Source: UA16 sp042095135 (GTDB taxonomy: Bacteria > Bacteroidota > Bacteroidia > Flavobacteriales_D > Sanyastnellaceae). Taken from it: a stretch of DNA of 64,000 nucleotides. Position numbers and translations under genes: made by a program. This document shows, in pieces, positions 34,672 to 43,949 of this stretch. The stretch is from assembly GCA_042095135.1 (NCBI GenBank), contig JBELBV010000001.1:107108-171107 (forward strand), given 5' to 3'. Numbering within the stretch: position 1 is the first letter of the stretch; each line of letters begins with the position of its first letter. Under the pieces are notes generated by a model. The model was not told where the DNA came from and ran no database searches. It saw only the letters and a list, made by a program, of their open reading frames with translations.

Positions 34672-35950
34672 CGAAGCTTACGTTTTCGGGTGGAACGCCC
34701 CAATCGTCGCACATCTTCAGAACCGCTTGGTTCATCAGCGGCGGTCCACAGAAGTAAAACTCAATATCCTCCGGTGCATCGTGATGTGTCAATTGGTGCT
34801 CAATGACCGCGTTGTGCACAAAACCTAGGAATCCGTCTCCTTCGTCGTTCATGTTCTTCTTCACCTTCCAATCATCCTCTTCAGCGGGCTCAGAAAGGAC
34901 TACATGGAAATCAAAATTCGTAAACTCCGCTGCAATCTTGTTGAAATCATCCAAGTAGAACAACTCGCGCTTCGAACGTCCACCATACCAGAAGGTGACC
35001 TTGCGATCTGTCTTCAAGGTGTGGAACAAATGGAACAAATGCGAGCGCATGGGAGCCATACCTGCACCACCACCGATGTAGACCATTTCGGCCTCCGTTT
35101 CCTTGATAAAGAATTCGCCATAAGGCCCGGAGATGGTCACCTGGTCACCTGGCTTCTGCGCAAAGACGTACGAAGAACAGATTCCAGGGTTCACCTGCAT
35201 CCAAGCATTCCGCGCGCGATCCCAAGGCGGCGTTGCAATGCGGATGTTCAACATAACAATGTTACCCTCAGCCGGGTGGTTCGCCATCGAATACGCACGA
35301 ACGATGGGCTCTTCGTTGGTCATTTTTAGGTCCCACAAACCAAACTTATCCCATTCGCTTTGGAAGGTATTGGGGTCCTTGTGGTGCTCTGGGTGCGCAG
35401 CGATATCGATGTTCTTGAAGTTGACCACTGTTTCTGGCACGTCAACTTGGATGTAACCACCGGCCTCGAAATCCAACGTTTGCCCTTCAGGCAAGCGAAC
35501 AACGAATTCCTTGATGAAGGAAGCGACATTGTAGTTTGAAACTACCTCACACTCCCACTTCTTGATGCCGAACACTTCTTCGGGGACCTGAATTTCCATG
35601 TCCTCCTTGACCTTCACTTGGCATCCCAGGCGCCAGTTGTCAGAAATCTCTTTGCGCGAGAAATGCGGCTCTTCCGTCGGCAGAATGGACCCTCCGCCTT
35701 CGCTGACTTGGCAGCGGCATTGGACACATGTTCCGCCACCACCACACGCAGAAGGAAGGAAGACTCCGTTGTTGCCCAATGTGGTGAGCAGCGTGCTGCC
35801 ACCGTCTACTTCAAGGGTTTGTTCCCCGTTGATGACAATGGTCACTTTGCCACTTGGAGACAGTTTTGCTTTCGCAAACAAGAGCAATCCAACCAACAAG
35901 AGGATGACGGTCAGAAAGAATACAATAGTCAGTACAATGGTCGTTGTCAT
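34655..35950 (-). CDS. nqrF: Na+-translocating NADH:quinone reductase subunit F
   Basis: Entry subunit: oxidises NADH and passes electrons via FAD to a 2Fe-2S cluster. N-terminal membrane helix (about 3-25), then ferredoxin domain with cluster ligands in PSACGGGGTCVQCRC and LGCQV, FAD site RAYSMANHP and a C-terminal NAD domain ending in the typical FDDFGG. The ATG at 35950 is preferred; a TTG at 35959 would overlap nqrE. Length 431. Confidence 0.97.
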   Translation of the reverse strand: MTTTIVLTIVFFLTVILLLVGLLLFAKAKLSPSGKVTIVINGEQTLEVDGGSTLLTTLGNNGVFLPSACGGGGTCVQCRCQVSEGGGSILPTEEPHFSRKEISDNWRLGCQVKVKEDMEIQVPEEVFGIKKWECEVVSNYNVASFIKEFVVRLPEGQTLDFEAGGYIQVDVPETVVNFKNIDIAAHPEHHKDPNTFQSEWDKFGLWDLKMTNEEPIVRAYSMANHPAEGNIVMLNIRIATPPWDRARNAWMQVNPGICSSYVFAQKPGDQVTISGPYGEFFIKETEAEMVYIGGGAGMAPMRSHLFHLFHTLKTDRKVTFWYGGRSKRELFYLDDFNKIAAEFTNFDFHVVLSEPAEEDDWKVKKNMNDEGDGFLGFVHNAVIEHQLTHHDAPEDIEFYFCGPPLMNQAVLKMCDDWGVPPENVSFDDFGG

Positions 35951-35955
35951 CTCAA

Positions 35956-36570
35956 TCAAATTTCAATGCCCATGAAGCTCATAAACGCGATGCCCATGAG
36001 TCCCGTGATGATAAACGTGATGCCCAAGCCCTTCAATGGAGCAGGGACGTGAGAGTAGCGGATTTTTTCTCGAATGGCAGCGATGGCCACGATCGCCAGC
36101 CACCAACCCACGCCGGAACCCAATCCGAATACGGTAGCTTCACCGATGCTCGGGTACTGGCGGTCTTGCATGAACAACGCACCACCGAGAATGGAACAGT
36201 TCACCGCGATTAGTGGCAAGAAAATGCCCAATGCACCGTACAGTGCTGGGGCGAATTTTTCGACAATCATCTCCACGAGTTGAACCATCGATGCGATGAC
36301 AGCGATGAACATGATAAAGCTCAAAAAGCTCAAGTCCACTGCCGCGTATGTGGGGTCCATCCAAGCCAACGCGCCTTCCTTGAGCACGTAATTCTCCAGC
36401 AAGTAATTGATAGGAACGGTAATGCCCAAAACGAAGATAACGGCAAGCCCCAGGCCATTCGCAGTCTTGACGGTCTTGGAAACCGCGAGGTACGAACACA
36501 TGCCCAGGAAATAGGCGAAAATCATGTTTTCAATGAAGATGCCTTTCACAAATATGCTGAGGTATTCCAT
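35956..36570 (-). CDS. nqrE: Na+-translocating NADH:quinone reductase subunit E
   Basis: Six-helix membrane subunit that, with NqrD, holds a membrane iron-sulfur centre and forms part of the Na+ path. The ATG at 36570 (MEYLSIFVKGIFIENM) is the conserved start; it shares one base with the nqrD stop (TAATG). Half-repeat Cys motifs GMCSYLAVS and AVNCSILGG are present. Length 204, normal for NqrE. Confidence 0.96.
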   Translation of the reverse strand: MEYLSIFVKGIFIENMIFAYFLGMCSYLAVSKTVKTANGLGLAVIFVLGITVPINYLLENYVLKEGALAWMDPTYAAVDLSFLSFIMFIAVIASMVQLVEMIVEKFAPALYGALGIFLPLIAVNCSILGGALFMQDRQYPSIGEATVFGLGSGVGWWLAIVAIAAIREKIRYSHVPAPLKGLGITFIITGLMGIAFMSFMGIEI

Positions 36571-37262
36571 TAGTTTTCTTCGATTAAGGCCTGGTTGCGG
36601 CTGCGTTGAATCCAAATGATGATGCCCACGGTGATGAGGGCCATCGGGGGCAAAATCATCAGGTTATTGTTTTCGTAAAATCCACCTTCGCTCATGAACC
36701 ACTCGGTCGGCAGGAACTTCACTTGTCCCATGCCCGGAAGGGAAATGGCCCCGCTTCCAAAGACTTCACGCACGACAGAAACAGCGAGCAGAATCCAAGC
36801 GTAGCCCATGGCATTCCCGATGGCGTCCAAGAATGAAGGCCCCGGCTTATTACCCAAGGCAAAGGCCTCTAAGCGCCCCATGATAATACAGTTGGTAATG
36901 ATCAAACCAACGAAAACGGAGAGCTTCTCTGAGATGTCCGGCTGGAACGCTTTCAAGACTTGGTCAACAATGATGACCAATGAGGCCACGACAACGAGCT
37001 GGACAATGATCCGGATGCGGTCCGGAATCATGTTTCGAAGCAAGGAGACGATGACGTTACCACCGATCATCACGAACAACACAGACAAGCTCATGATGAC
37101 CGCCTGCTGCAATTGCACTGTAATGGCCAATGCAGAGCAGATGCCCAATACTTGCACGGTGATCGGGTTGGAGTCGTCCAACGGGTCGACCAGGAGCTTC
37201 CGGTTCTTCTTTGAAAACAACGACTCTTTCTTGGCCGTTGCGACTGCAGTTTCAGTACTCAT
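36570..37262 (-). CDS. nqrD: Na+-translocating NADH:quinone reductase subunit D
   Basis: Membrane partner of NqrE and its distant paralogue, with inverted topology. 230 residues; Cys-bearing motifs LGICSALA and ITNCIIMGR match the iron-site half repeats. A soluble N-terminus of about 25 residues precedes the first helix. The start overlaps the nqrC stop by 4 nt. Confidence 0.95.
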   Translation of the reverse strand: MSTETAVATAKKESLFSKKNRKLLVDPLDDSNPITVQVLGICSALAITVQLQQAVIMSLSVLFVMIGGNVIVSLLRNMIPDRIRIIVQLVVVASLVIIVDQVLKAFQPDISEKLSVFVGLIITNCIIMGRLEAFALGNKPGPSFLDAIGNAMGYAWILLAVSVVREVFGSGAISLPGMGQVKFLPTEWFMSEGGFYENNNLMILPPMALITVGIIIWIQRSRNQALIEEN

Positions 37263-38059
37263 CGCTGCGCTCGGGTTTGGGATTCAAAATAACGGAGGTA
37301 CACCTTCAAGGTGCGGTTGATCATTTCGTCAACGCCTTTCGAGGTGATGGTCCCACCGGTGATGCCGTCCACACTGTTTTCATCGGTGGGTGCTCCACCT
37401 TTCAAAACGCTGAACAAGGCTGAGCCTTCGATATCCAATTTCTTCCCTTTGAATTTGTCCGTGAAGAAGGTCTCCTTGATTTCGGCTCCCAGTCCCGGAG
37501 TTTCCGTCTTGTGGTCAAAACTGGCACCGAAGATGGTCGTCATGTCTTCCTCCAACGCGACATAGCCCCAGATGGGACCCCACAGTCCAGACCCTACGAC
37601 AGGGATGACGTAGAGGTTTTGACCGGCATCGGTCACGCATCGGAACAACGGGAACTGCAGGTCCTTGTCGGCCAAGGCTGCCGCTAAGGCCGCTTCATCG
37701 CCGTCTGCTGCTTTGACCGCAGATTTGATGGAAGCGCGGTAGTCCTTCTTGACGTTGATGCTGAATGGGTCCGCTTTGTCTTTCGGGTCGACCGAGGTTG
37801 AGGTTGCCGATACCTGGCGACCATCCAAATCGATGGCTACGCGCTCCACGACGTACTCAGCAAACAAGGCGTTCGCATTGGTTCGGTCAGCGGAAACGCC
37901 AATGGCGCCGAGGATATCCATCATTTTCTTGTCCGCCGCATTGGCGTCTTGTCGGTCCTTCAGCGAGAGTGCGGTGAACGCCAACGCGGTACCCACCACC
38001 ACAACCATGGCAATGGAAAAGATGAAGGTGTAACCGGTGCTGTTTTTATCGATAGCCAT
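37259..38059 (-). CDS. nqrC: Na+-translocating NADH:quinone reductase subunit C
   Basis: Periplasmic-facing flavin subunit of 266 residues with one N-terminal membrane helix (about 10-30) and an FMN-binding domain. The FMN attachment motif is DGITGGTITS near residue 235, with the second Thr as expected acceptor for ApbE. 11 nt separate it from nqrB. Confidence 0.95.
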   Translation of the reverse strand: MAIDKNSTGYTFIFSIAMVVVVGTALAFTALSLKDRQDANAADKKMMDILGAIGVSADRTNANALFAEYVVERVAIDLDGRQVSATSTSVDPKDKADPFSINVKKDYRASIKSAVKAADGDEAALAAALADKDLQFPLFRCVTDAGQNLYVIPVVGSGLWGPIWGYVALEEDMTTIFGASFDHKTETPGLGAEIKETFFTDKFKGKKLDIEGSALFSVLKGGAPTDENSVDGITGGTITSKGVDEMINRTLKVYLRYFESQTRAQR

Positions 38060-38070
38060 GATTACGTGGA

Positions 38071-39321
38071 TTATGCAGTTGCGCCTTGGGCGGCGAGGGC
38101 GCGCTTTTCGCGCTTGCCGACATTGGCTTCAATGACGTAGTGATCGATCAAGGGGGCCATGACGTTCATGAAGAGAATGGCCATCATGACACCTTCTGGA
38201 TACGCCGGGTTGAAGACGCGGATCATGATACTCAAAAAGCCTCCGAAGAATCCGTAAATCCATTTGCCGCGGTCCGTTTGGGCGGCGCTTACGGGATCCG
38301 TGGCCATGAAGACCATGCCGAACATGAATCCGCCCATGACCACCTGATGGATGGCGGGGAGTGTCATGTAGGCATTCAATCCCAGCAAATTGAACAAGAA
38401 GCCCATGACGAGGCCACCAGCCAAAAACGACGACATGATTTTCCAGCTGCCGATGCCCGTCCAAATCAAAAGGGCGGCACCAATAAGAATAGCGAGCGCT
38501 GAGGTCTCACCGATGGAACCGGGAATCAAGCCGAGGAATGAATTCGAAAGGCTGAACATTCCGTCCGCACCAAACATGGACATGACGCCGGTCACGGCTG
38601 GTTCATCCAAGCCTTTGCCCACGGTTGAAGCCAGATGGCCCAGCGCAGTCGCTCCGGTGTACCCGTCTGCAAGCAGTCCTGCATCTGCAGAAGCCTTGAC
38701 GTTGTGGATCCAGATTTCGCCGGAGAGTTGTTTGGGGTAAGCGAAGAACAGAAACGCTCGGGCCGTCAACGCGACATTGAGGATGTTCATGCCCGTACCG
38801 CCGAACACTTCCTTCGCAATGATGACCGCAAAAGCCACAGCCAATGCGACCATCCACAGTGGGCAATCCACCGGCATGATCAACGGAATCAACATGCCTG
38901 ATACCAGGTAGCCCTCGTTGATGCTGTGCCCGCGCATTCCAGCGAAGAGGAATTCAATGCCCAAGCCGACGCCGTAGCTCACGACCACCAACGGCAGGAC
39001 TTTGACGGCTCCAATGAAGAGCTTGTCCCACAGGGCGGTCATCAACGGGTCATTGGTGGTGATTTCGCCAATGGACAACAAGTACTGGTGCCCTTGGTTC
39101 CACGTACCGAACAACAAGGCGGGGATCAACGCCACGATCACCATGAACATCGTGCGCTTCAAATCCACTCCATCGCGGATGTGCACGCCGTTTTTGGTTG
39201 CATGTCCTGGGGTGAAGGCAAACGTTTCCAATGAATCGTAGACCACCCAAAACTTGCTCAGCTTTCCGCCCTCCTCGAAATGTGGACGAATCGAATCCAA
39301 TATGTTGTGTAATGCTTTCAT
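38071..39321 (-). CDS. nqrB: Na+-translocating NADH:quinone reductase subunit B
   Basis: Ten-helix core subunit of 416 residues, carrying covalent FMN and riboflavin and the Na+/quinone site. The FMN motif DGYTGATALG is intact, and the N-terminal soluble arm precedes the first helix at about residue 57. It begins 1 nt after the nqrA stop. Confidence 0.96.
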   Translation of the reverse strand: MKALHNILDSIRPHFEEGGKLSKFWVVYDSLETFAFTPGHATKNGVHIRDGVDLKRTMFMVIVALIPALLFGTWNQGHQYLLSIGEITTNDPLMTALWDKLFIGAVKVLPLVVVSYGVGLGIEFLFAGMRGHSINEGYLVSGMLIPLIMPVDCPLWMVALAVAFAVIIAKEVFGGTGMNILNVALTARAFLFFAYPKQLSGEIWIHNVKASADAGLLADGYTGATALGHLASTVGKGLDEPAVTGVMSMFGADGMFSLSNSFLGLIPGSIGETSALAILIGAALLIWTGIGSWKIMSSFLAGGLVMGFLFNLLGLNAYMTLPAIHQVVMGGFMFGMVFMATDPVSAAQTDRGKWIYGFFGGFLSIMIRVFNPAYPEGVMMAILFMNVMAPLIDHYVIEANVGKREKRALAAQGATA

Positions 39322-39322
39322 C

Positions 39323-40681
39323 TTAGCCCAATTCTTTCTTCAACATGTCCAATCCGTTGCGGACGATTGATTGCACGGCTATTTTCGACGTGCAGGCGTA
39401 TTCACACAGCGCAAAATCTTCCGGTGCCACCTCGTAAATGCCGAGTTTCTCCATGGCATCGATGTCATTGGCGATGATGCTCTTGAGCAACTGAACGGGG
39501 TATATGTCAAATGGGAACACCGGCTCGTATTGACCGGTCACCACAAAGGCGCGCTCTTCTCCGTTGTTGCACGTATCCATCACAAATTCCTTTGACTTCG
39601 GCATCAGCCACGTCGGGTAACTCTTGGACAAAGAGAACTTATCAAAGCCGAGCCCCAACCAACCATCAGCCAGCAAGAATTTCGGTTTGTTGCCTTCTGG
39701 CAGAAGGCAAACTTGGTGGTGCATTCCGCCGAGGAAACCGTCGTTAGCTGTGCGATCACCCGTGAGCGGATTACCCGAAATGATGCGCACTTCATCTTCA
39801 TTCACGCTGCCCGTCAATGACGCAATAGTGCAACCCAGCGTTGTTTTGAGGTGACACGGTGCGTCGCATTCCGACCCAGCAACAGCGACTATGCGTGTGG
39901 CGCAGTACATGCCTGTTGACAGGGTCTCCCCCAAATTTGCTACGTCTTCTGCGTGCATGGTCCAAACGACCTCGCCTTTATTGATTGGGCGTGTGTGATG
40001 AATCTGTACACCGGCGTTTCCGGTGGGGTGCGGTCCCTCGAACGTGTAGGCGTCAACGCCGTCGATACCGCTGTAGAACGATTGACCCGCCTTGGCTCCC
40101 AATTGAACATTTGCACCTCCCGCGAGCACGCGCAGTGCATTGATTCCCGTTTGGAAAGCCTCCGCTCGTCCTTCAAGAATGACTTCCATGTCCGCTGCGA
40201 GCGGTGCACTGTCGAAGCCGCTTACGTGGATGCTCCGTGGAATATCCGTCGGATTCGCAACCGTTGCAAAAGGGCGTTGTTCCAAGAAAGCGAAGAATCC
40301 ACGCTCAGCTATGGCCGCTGCCAGCGCCTCGCGATCAGTCGCCGCAGGATCGATGGGCGCAAAAGCATGCTGCTCGTTTTTGCCGTCGGCCTCGACCACC
40401 ACCGCAAGGATCCGACGCTTTTCACCACGGAGGACTTGCTTGATCGTTCCGCTCACCGGCGATAAGAACTTGACTTCTGGATTTTCCTTGCTGTGAAAAA
40501 GAGGCAATCCGGCTTTCACCGCAGCACCTTCTTTGACTTCAAGTTTGGGAACAATGCCCTGATAATTGGGCGGCTGTACGGCGTACAGTGGAGCGGATGA
40601 TGCTTGTTCAACCTGGGTTGATGGGCGGCCTTTCAGCCGAATATCAGCTCCTTTTTTGATTCGTATAGTGCGGGTCATCAC
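39323..40681 (-). CDS. nqrA: Na+-translocating NADH:quinone reductase subunit A
   Basis: Soluble cytoplasmic subunit of the complex, 452 residues, no cofactor of its own. The N-terminus TIRIKKGADIRLKGRPS matches NqrA. Two start codons are adjacent (40681 and 40678). First gene of the seven-gene unit nqrABCDEF-apbE, which pumps Na+ out using NADH, consistent with a marine lifestyle. Confidence 0.96.
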   Translation of the reverse strand: MMTRTIRIKKGADIRLKGRPSTQVEQASSAPLYAVQPPNYQGIVPKLEVKEGAAVKAGLPLFHSKENPEVKFLSPVSGTIKQVLRGEKRRILAVVVEADGKNEQHAFAPIDPAATDREALAAAIAERGFFAFLEQRPFATVANPTDIPRSIHVSGFDSAPLAADMEVILEGRAEAFQTGINALRVLAGGANVQLGAKAGQSFYSGIDGVDAYTFEGPHPTGNAGVQIHHTRPINKGEVVWTMHAEDVANLGETLSTGMYCATRIVAVAGSECDAPCHLKTTLGCTIASLTGSVNEDEVRIISGNPLTGDRTANDGFLGGMHHQVCLLPEGNKPKFLLADGWLGLGFDKFSLSKSYPTWLMPKSKEFVMDTCNNGEERAFVVTGQYEPVFPFDIYPVQLLKSIIANDIDAMEKLGIYEVAPEDFALCEYACTSKIAVQSIVRNGLDMLKKELG

Positions 40682-40706
40682 TGACGAAGGTTTACTTTTC
40701 GGGGCG

Positions 40707-40714
40707 CAAAGTTA
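40707..40714 (-). promoter_or_regulatory. -7 box (TAACTTTG) of the nqr operon
   Basis: Exact TAnnTTTG match on the minus strand, 25-28 nt before the nqrA start. It gives a short conventional leader, unlike the 4-nt-spaced boxes elsewhere in the window. Confidence 0.5.
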
Positions 40715-40761
40715 GCTCTCGAGAGCGTTGCGATGGCCATTTCAGTCAAAAATCTCAAAGG

Positions 40762-42117
40762 ATGTTTTCCAACAACTTGACCTGTACAACCTTTCGTCTT
40801 CACAAGTCCATCAGTGGCATGATTTCGACCTTCATCTGCACCGCGTTCCTTCACACTTCGTGCGGATTCGCGTTCGGCCAGGATGATCCTTATCCCATCC
40901 AACTATCTGCCGGTGCCATCCACACCGTGCAATTGCACCCAATCGGCCAGCCCACGGCCCACCCATTCATTCCGCTCGAGGGCGGGCGATTGACTTTAAG
41001 CTTCGATGATTTCTCACCGGAATACCGAACGCTCGAAGTGCGGTTGAAGCACTGTACGTTCGATTGGTACGAATCGCCCGATTTGATGCCCTCCGACTTC
41101 CTCGTGGGATTTCCCACTGTGGCCTTCGTAACTGTCGAAACGAGCTTCAATACCAAGGCCCCTTTCACGCATTATTCAACCACCTTTCCCAACGACATGG
41201 TACAGTTTACCAAAAGCGGGAATTACATCGCGGAAGTCTACGATACGTCGAATCCCGAACGGGCCCTCATCCAAGAACGCTTCGTGGTCTACGAATCCCT
41301 TGTCGATGTGGAAATGCAGGTTGGCCCCTCCTCCATCATTCGCAACAAACGCACGCATCAGGAAGTGGACTTGGCCATCCTGCACAGCTCAGACCGCTAC
41401 CCGATTTACGACGCCTACGACGCATTGCAGGTGGTTTTGATGCAAAACGGCCGGTGGGAAACGTCCGTCCAAGGCATGGAACCGCAATTTGTCCGTGGAG
41501 AAGAAGTCACTTTCAACCCGACCGGGCCCGAATCATTTGCCGGTGGCAACACGTGGCGCTTTGCTGATTTAAAAAGCCTCCGGTTCGCCAGCCTCGGCAT
41601 CGAACGCATTGTTGACGAGGGAACGCATTGGCACGCCTACTTGGACGAGGACGAACCGCGCACGTACGCGTTCCTCAAGGCGCAACAGGATTTAGACGGA
41701 CACTTTGTAATATCCAACGAGTTGCAAGACGACGCCACCGGCAGCGACTACGTATGGACCCATTTTTCCCTTCAAGCCTTCGAGGAACGGCTACAAGAAG
41801 ACATTTATATGTATGGCGCGCTGTCCAACTGGTCCTATCCAGAGAGCCACCGCATGATTTGGAACCCCGAAACCCAACATTACGAAGCGTCTCTTCTGCT
41901 GAAACAGGGTTACTACAATTACGAATACCGGGTGCGACCAGCGCTGGATCGCGGCAAATTGGATTACGAGAGTTTGCAAGCACATCCTTCCAACATTGCG
42001 GCCATTGAGGGGTCACACGCTTTGGCCGATACGCCGTACATGTGCTTTGTGTACTACTGGGATTTGAACGGTTTTGATCGCATCATCGGATTCGCGTCGG
42101 TCAAACCCAACAATTGA
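40762..42117 (+). CDS. Type IX secretion system plug protein (DUF5103 family)
   Basis: Periplasmic/outer-membrane protein of the DUF5103 family. The F. johnsoniae homologue plugs the SprA translocon of the T9SS. Family features: RLTLSFDDF with a following strand ending in CTFDWYES, the ETSFNT..PFTHYSTTFPN region (residues about 125-145), SGNYIAEVYD and ERFVVYES. Length 451 from the ATG at 40762; a later Met at 40819 would also leave a hydrophobic export segment, so the start is uncertain. It implies that the genome encodes a T9SS, and the lectin gene at 48789 is a likely client. Confidence 0.85.
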   Translation: MFSNNLTCTTFRLHKSISGMISTFICTAFLHTSCGFAFGQDDPYPIQLSAGAIHTVQLHPIGQPTAHPFIPLEGGRLTLSFDDFSPEYRTLEVRLKHCTFDWYESPDLMPSDFLVGFPTVAFVTVETSFNTKAPFTHYSTTFPNDMVQFTKSGNYIAEVYDTSNPERALIQERFVVYESLVDVEMQVGPSSIIRNKRTHQEVDLAILHSSDRYPIYDAYDALQVVLMQNGRWETSVQGMEPQFVRGEEVTFNPTGPESFAGGNTWRFADLKSLRFASLGIERIVDEGTHWHAYLDEDEPRTYAFLKAQQDLDGHFVISNELQDDATGSDYVWTHFSLQAFEERLQEDIYMYGALSNWSYPESHRMIWNPETQHYEASLLLKQGYYNYEYRVRPALDRGKLDYESLQAHPSNIAAIEGSHALADTPYMCFVYYWDLNGFDRIIGFASVKPNN

Positions 42118-42132
42118 CCGCACCGCTCGCCG

Positions 42133-42140
42133 TACCTTCG
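42133..42140 (+). promoter_or_regulatory. -7-like box (TACCTTCG), 4 nt before GTG start
   Basis: One mismatch from TAnnTTTG, then accc and GTG at 42145. It supports the GTG start of the SDR gene. Confidence 0.45.
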
Positions 42141-42144
42141 ACCC

Positions 42145-42858
42145 GTGAAATCGCTCCGTATCCTTATTACGGGTGGCTCCAGCGGAATTGGAGCCGCCAC
42201 TGCTGAACTGCTAGCTGCGAAAGGACACCGCATCTTTTTGATGGCGAGGAATGCCGAAGCCATGCAACGGCTTGCACACCAACTTCCCGATGGCACCATT
42301 GAATGCGCCGCAGTGGATGTACGCGATCACGAAGCCGTAAAGGCTGCTGTGGACCGCATGGTGGACGAATGGGGCGGCGTCGATGTGTGCATTCCAAATG
42401 CCGGACTCGGGATTTTCTCGCCGCTCAACGAAGCGCAGTTCGAAGATTGGAAAACCATGGTCGATGTCAACGTCACGGGAGTGCTTGCCACCCTGCACGC
42501 TGCCCTGCCATCTCTCGTTTTCAACAAAGGCCATGTCATCCAAATTGGCTCCATCGCTGCGCGCAATGTGTTTCCCAACAGCGGTGTCTATTGTGCAACG
42601 AAACACGCGGTGCTCGCCTTGAGCGAATCGCTCCGCATTGAGTTTCGGGAAGACCTCGCGGTCACCACCATCAACCCGGGTGCGGTCAACACGGCATTCA
42701 TCGACCAGACCAACAACACCGACCTCCGGGAGTCATACCGTCCCCAATTTGAAGCGGGTATGGACGCCGGGTTCATTGCCGAAGCCATTGCACAGGCCAT
42801 TGAATCCGCAGGCAGAGGAGTCTACAGCGAAATCACCGTTCGTCCCGACCGCCGATGA
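42145..42858 (+). CDS. Short-chain dehydrogenase/reductase (SDR)
   Basis: Classical SDR of 237 residues: NAD(P) site TGGSSGIG (9-16), CIPNAGLG, catalytic Ser in QIGSIAARN and the YxxxK pair in YCATKHA. The family is broad and the substrate cannot be inferred; it groups loosely with the YdfG-like clade. It overlaps the downstream glycosyltransferase by ATGA. Confidence 0.9.
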   Translation: MKSLRILITGGSSGIGAATAELLAAKGHRIFLMARNAEAMQRLAHQLPDGTIECAAVDVRDHEAVKAAVDRMVDEWGGVDVCIPNAGLGIFSPLNEAQFEDWKTMVDVNVTGVLATLHAALPSLVFNKGHVIQIGSIAARNVFPNSGVYCATKHAVLALSESLRIEFREDLAVTTINPGAVNTAFIDQTNNTDLRESYRPQFEAGMDAGFIAEAIAQAIESAGRGVYSEITVRPDRR

Positions 42859-43937
42859 GAATCGCTTTCTTATCCAGTTCGACAGGTTGGGGTGGATTGG
42901 AACGCAACCTCATCCGGTATGCCACCTGGATGACCGAACTCGGGCACGTCGCAGAAATCAATTGCGTCAAAGGCTCGCCGCTCGAGCAAGCTGCTTCAAC
43001 CACGGACCTAGACGTGAAGCTTATTTCACGGCAGCATCGGCATCTCCCATTGGCAGCAGCAAGGCGGCTGAAGCGACATCTCCAAGCGACCCAGACGGAC
43101 ATCATTTGGGTCCGCGACCCACGCGACTTGCCGCTGTGCAGTCTCGCGATTCGCAATAGCGGTGCCGACCTGGTATTCCATCAAGGGATGCAAATTTCGC
43201 AGCCCAAAACCAGACCATGGCATCGGGCGCGGTACAAGGGCGTTGCGCGTTGGATTGCCCCCTTGCAACACTTGCGGGATGAAGCACTGGCCAATACCCC
43301 ATTAAATCCAGATCAAATCGTGGTGATTCCGCTCGCACTCGAGACCAACTGGTATTCGACTCCCAAGTCCCCCGAGGCCAAGGCGCAGTGGAACCTCCCT
43401 GCAGACGCCAAAATCGTCGGACTCTTTGGGCGCATCGACTCCTTGAAAGGCCATGACACTCTGATTCGGGCGTTGGCAGAAACCGACGAGGCTTGGCACG
43501 CATTGGTTATCGGAGAAAATACCCCCAACGCCGGCCAAGACGCCCTCACCGAATTTCAAAACCTAGCCGAATCGCTTGGGGTCGCTGACCGCGTGCATTG
43601 GCACCCGCCAACCGAAGCACTCCTCCGCGCTTATGATGCCTGTGACGCGTATGCTATGTGCAGTGTGTCCGAGACCATTGGCATGGTAACCATCGAAGCC
43701 CTTGCTCGCAAGGTCCCCGTGGTGGGAACCAACGCCGGTGGAACCCCGGAATTACTCGGACAAGGAAAGTACGGGAGCCTGTTCGAACCGGGCGATTACC
43801 ACGCGCTCGCTCGAGCCTTGCAATCCATCGATGCACTGCCAGTTGCTGATGATGCACATGTCCGGCAATTCACCAAGGAACGCACCGTCAAAAGATGGTC
43901 GGAAACCCTCGCGGCAATTCGCGCTTCTGCATCGTAA
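42855..43937 (+). CDS. GT4-family glycosyltransferase
   Basis: GT-B fold glycosyltransferase of 360 residues. The N-terminal SSSTGWGGLERNLIRYA is typical of GT4; the C-terminal domain has VGLFGRIDSLKGHDTLIRAL and the donor-site SETIGMVTIEALARKVPVVG with conserved Glu residues. Donor and acceptor unknown. Coupled to the SDR gene by a 4-nt overlap. It may act in surface glycan synthesis. Confidence 0.87.
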   Translation: MRIAFLSSSTGWGGLERNLIRYATWMTELGHVAEINCVKGSPLEQAASTTDLDVKLISRQHRHLPLAAARRLKRHLQATQTDIIWVRDPRDLPLCSLAIRNSGADLVFHQGMQISQPKTRPWHRARYKGVARWIAPLQHLRDEALANTPLNPDQIVVIPLALETNWYSTPKSPEAKAQWNLPADAKIVGLFGRIDSLKGHDTLIRALAETDEAWHALVIGENTPNAGQDALTEFQNLAESLGVADRVHWHPPTEALLRAYDACDAYAMCSVSETIGMVTIEALARKVPVVGTNAGGTPELLGQGKYGSLFEPGDYHALARALQSIDALPVADDAHVRQFTKERTVKRWSETLAAIRASAS

Positions 43938-43942
43938 ATTCG
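43935..43942 (+). promoter_or_regulatory. -7-like box (TAAATTCG) that includes the preceding stop codon
   Basis: One mismatch from TAnnTTTG, 7 nt before the prfC ATG. Its TAA is the stop codon of the glycosyltransferase gene. Confidence 0.4.
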
Positions 43943-43949
43943 CGCCTCC

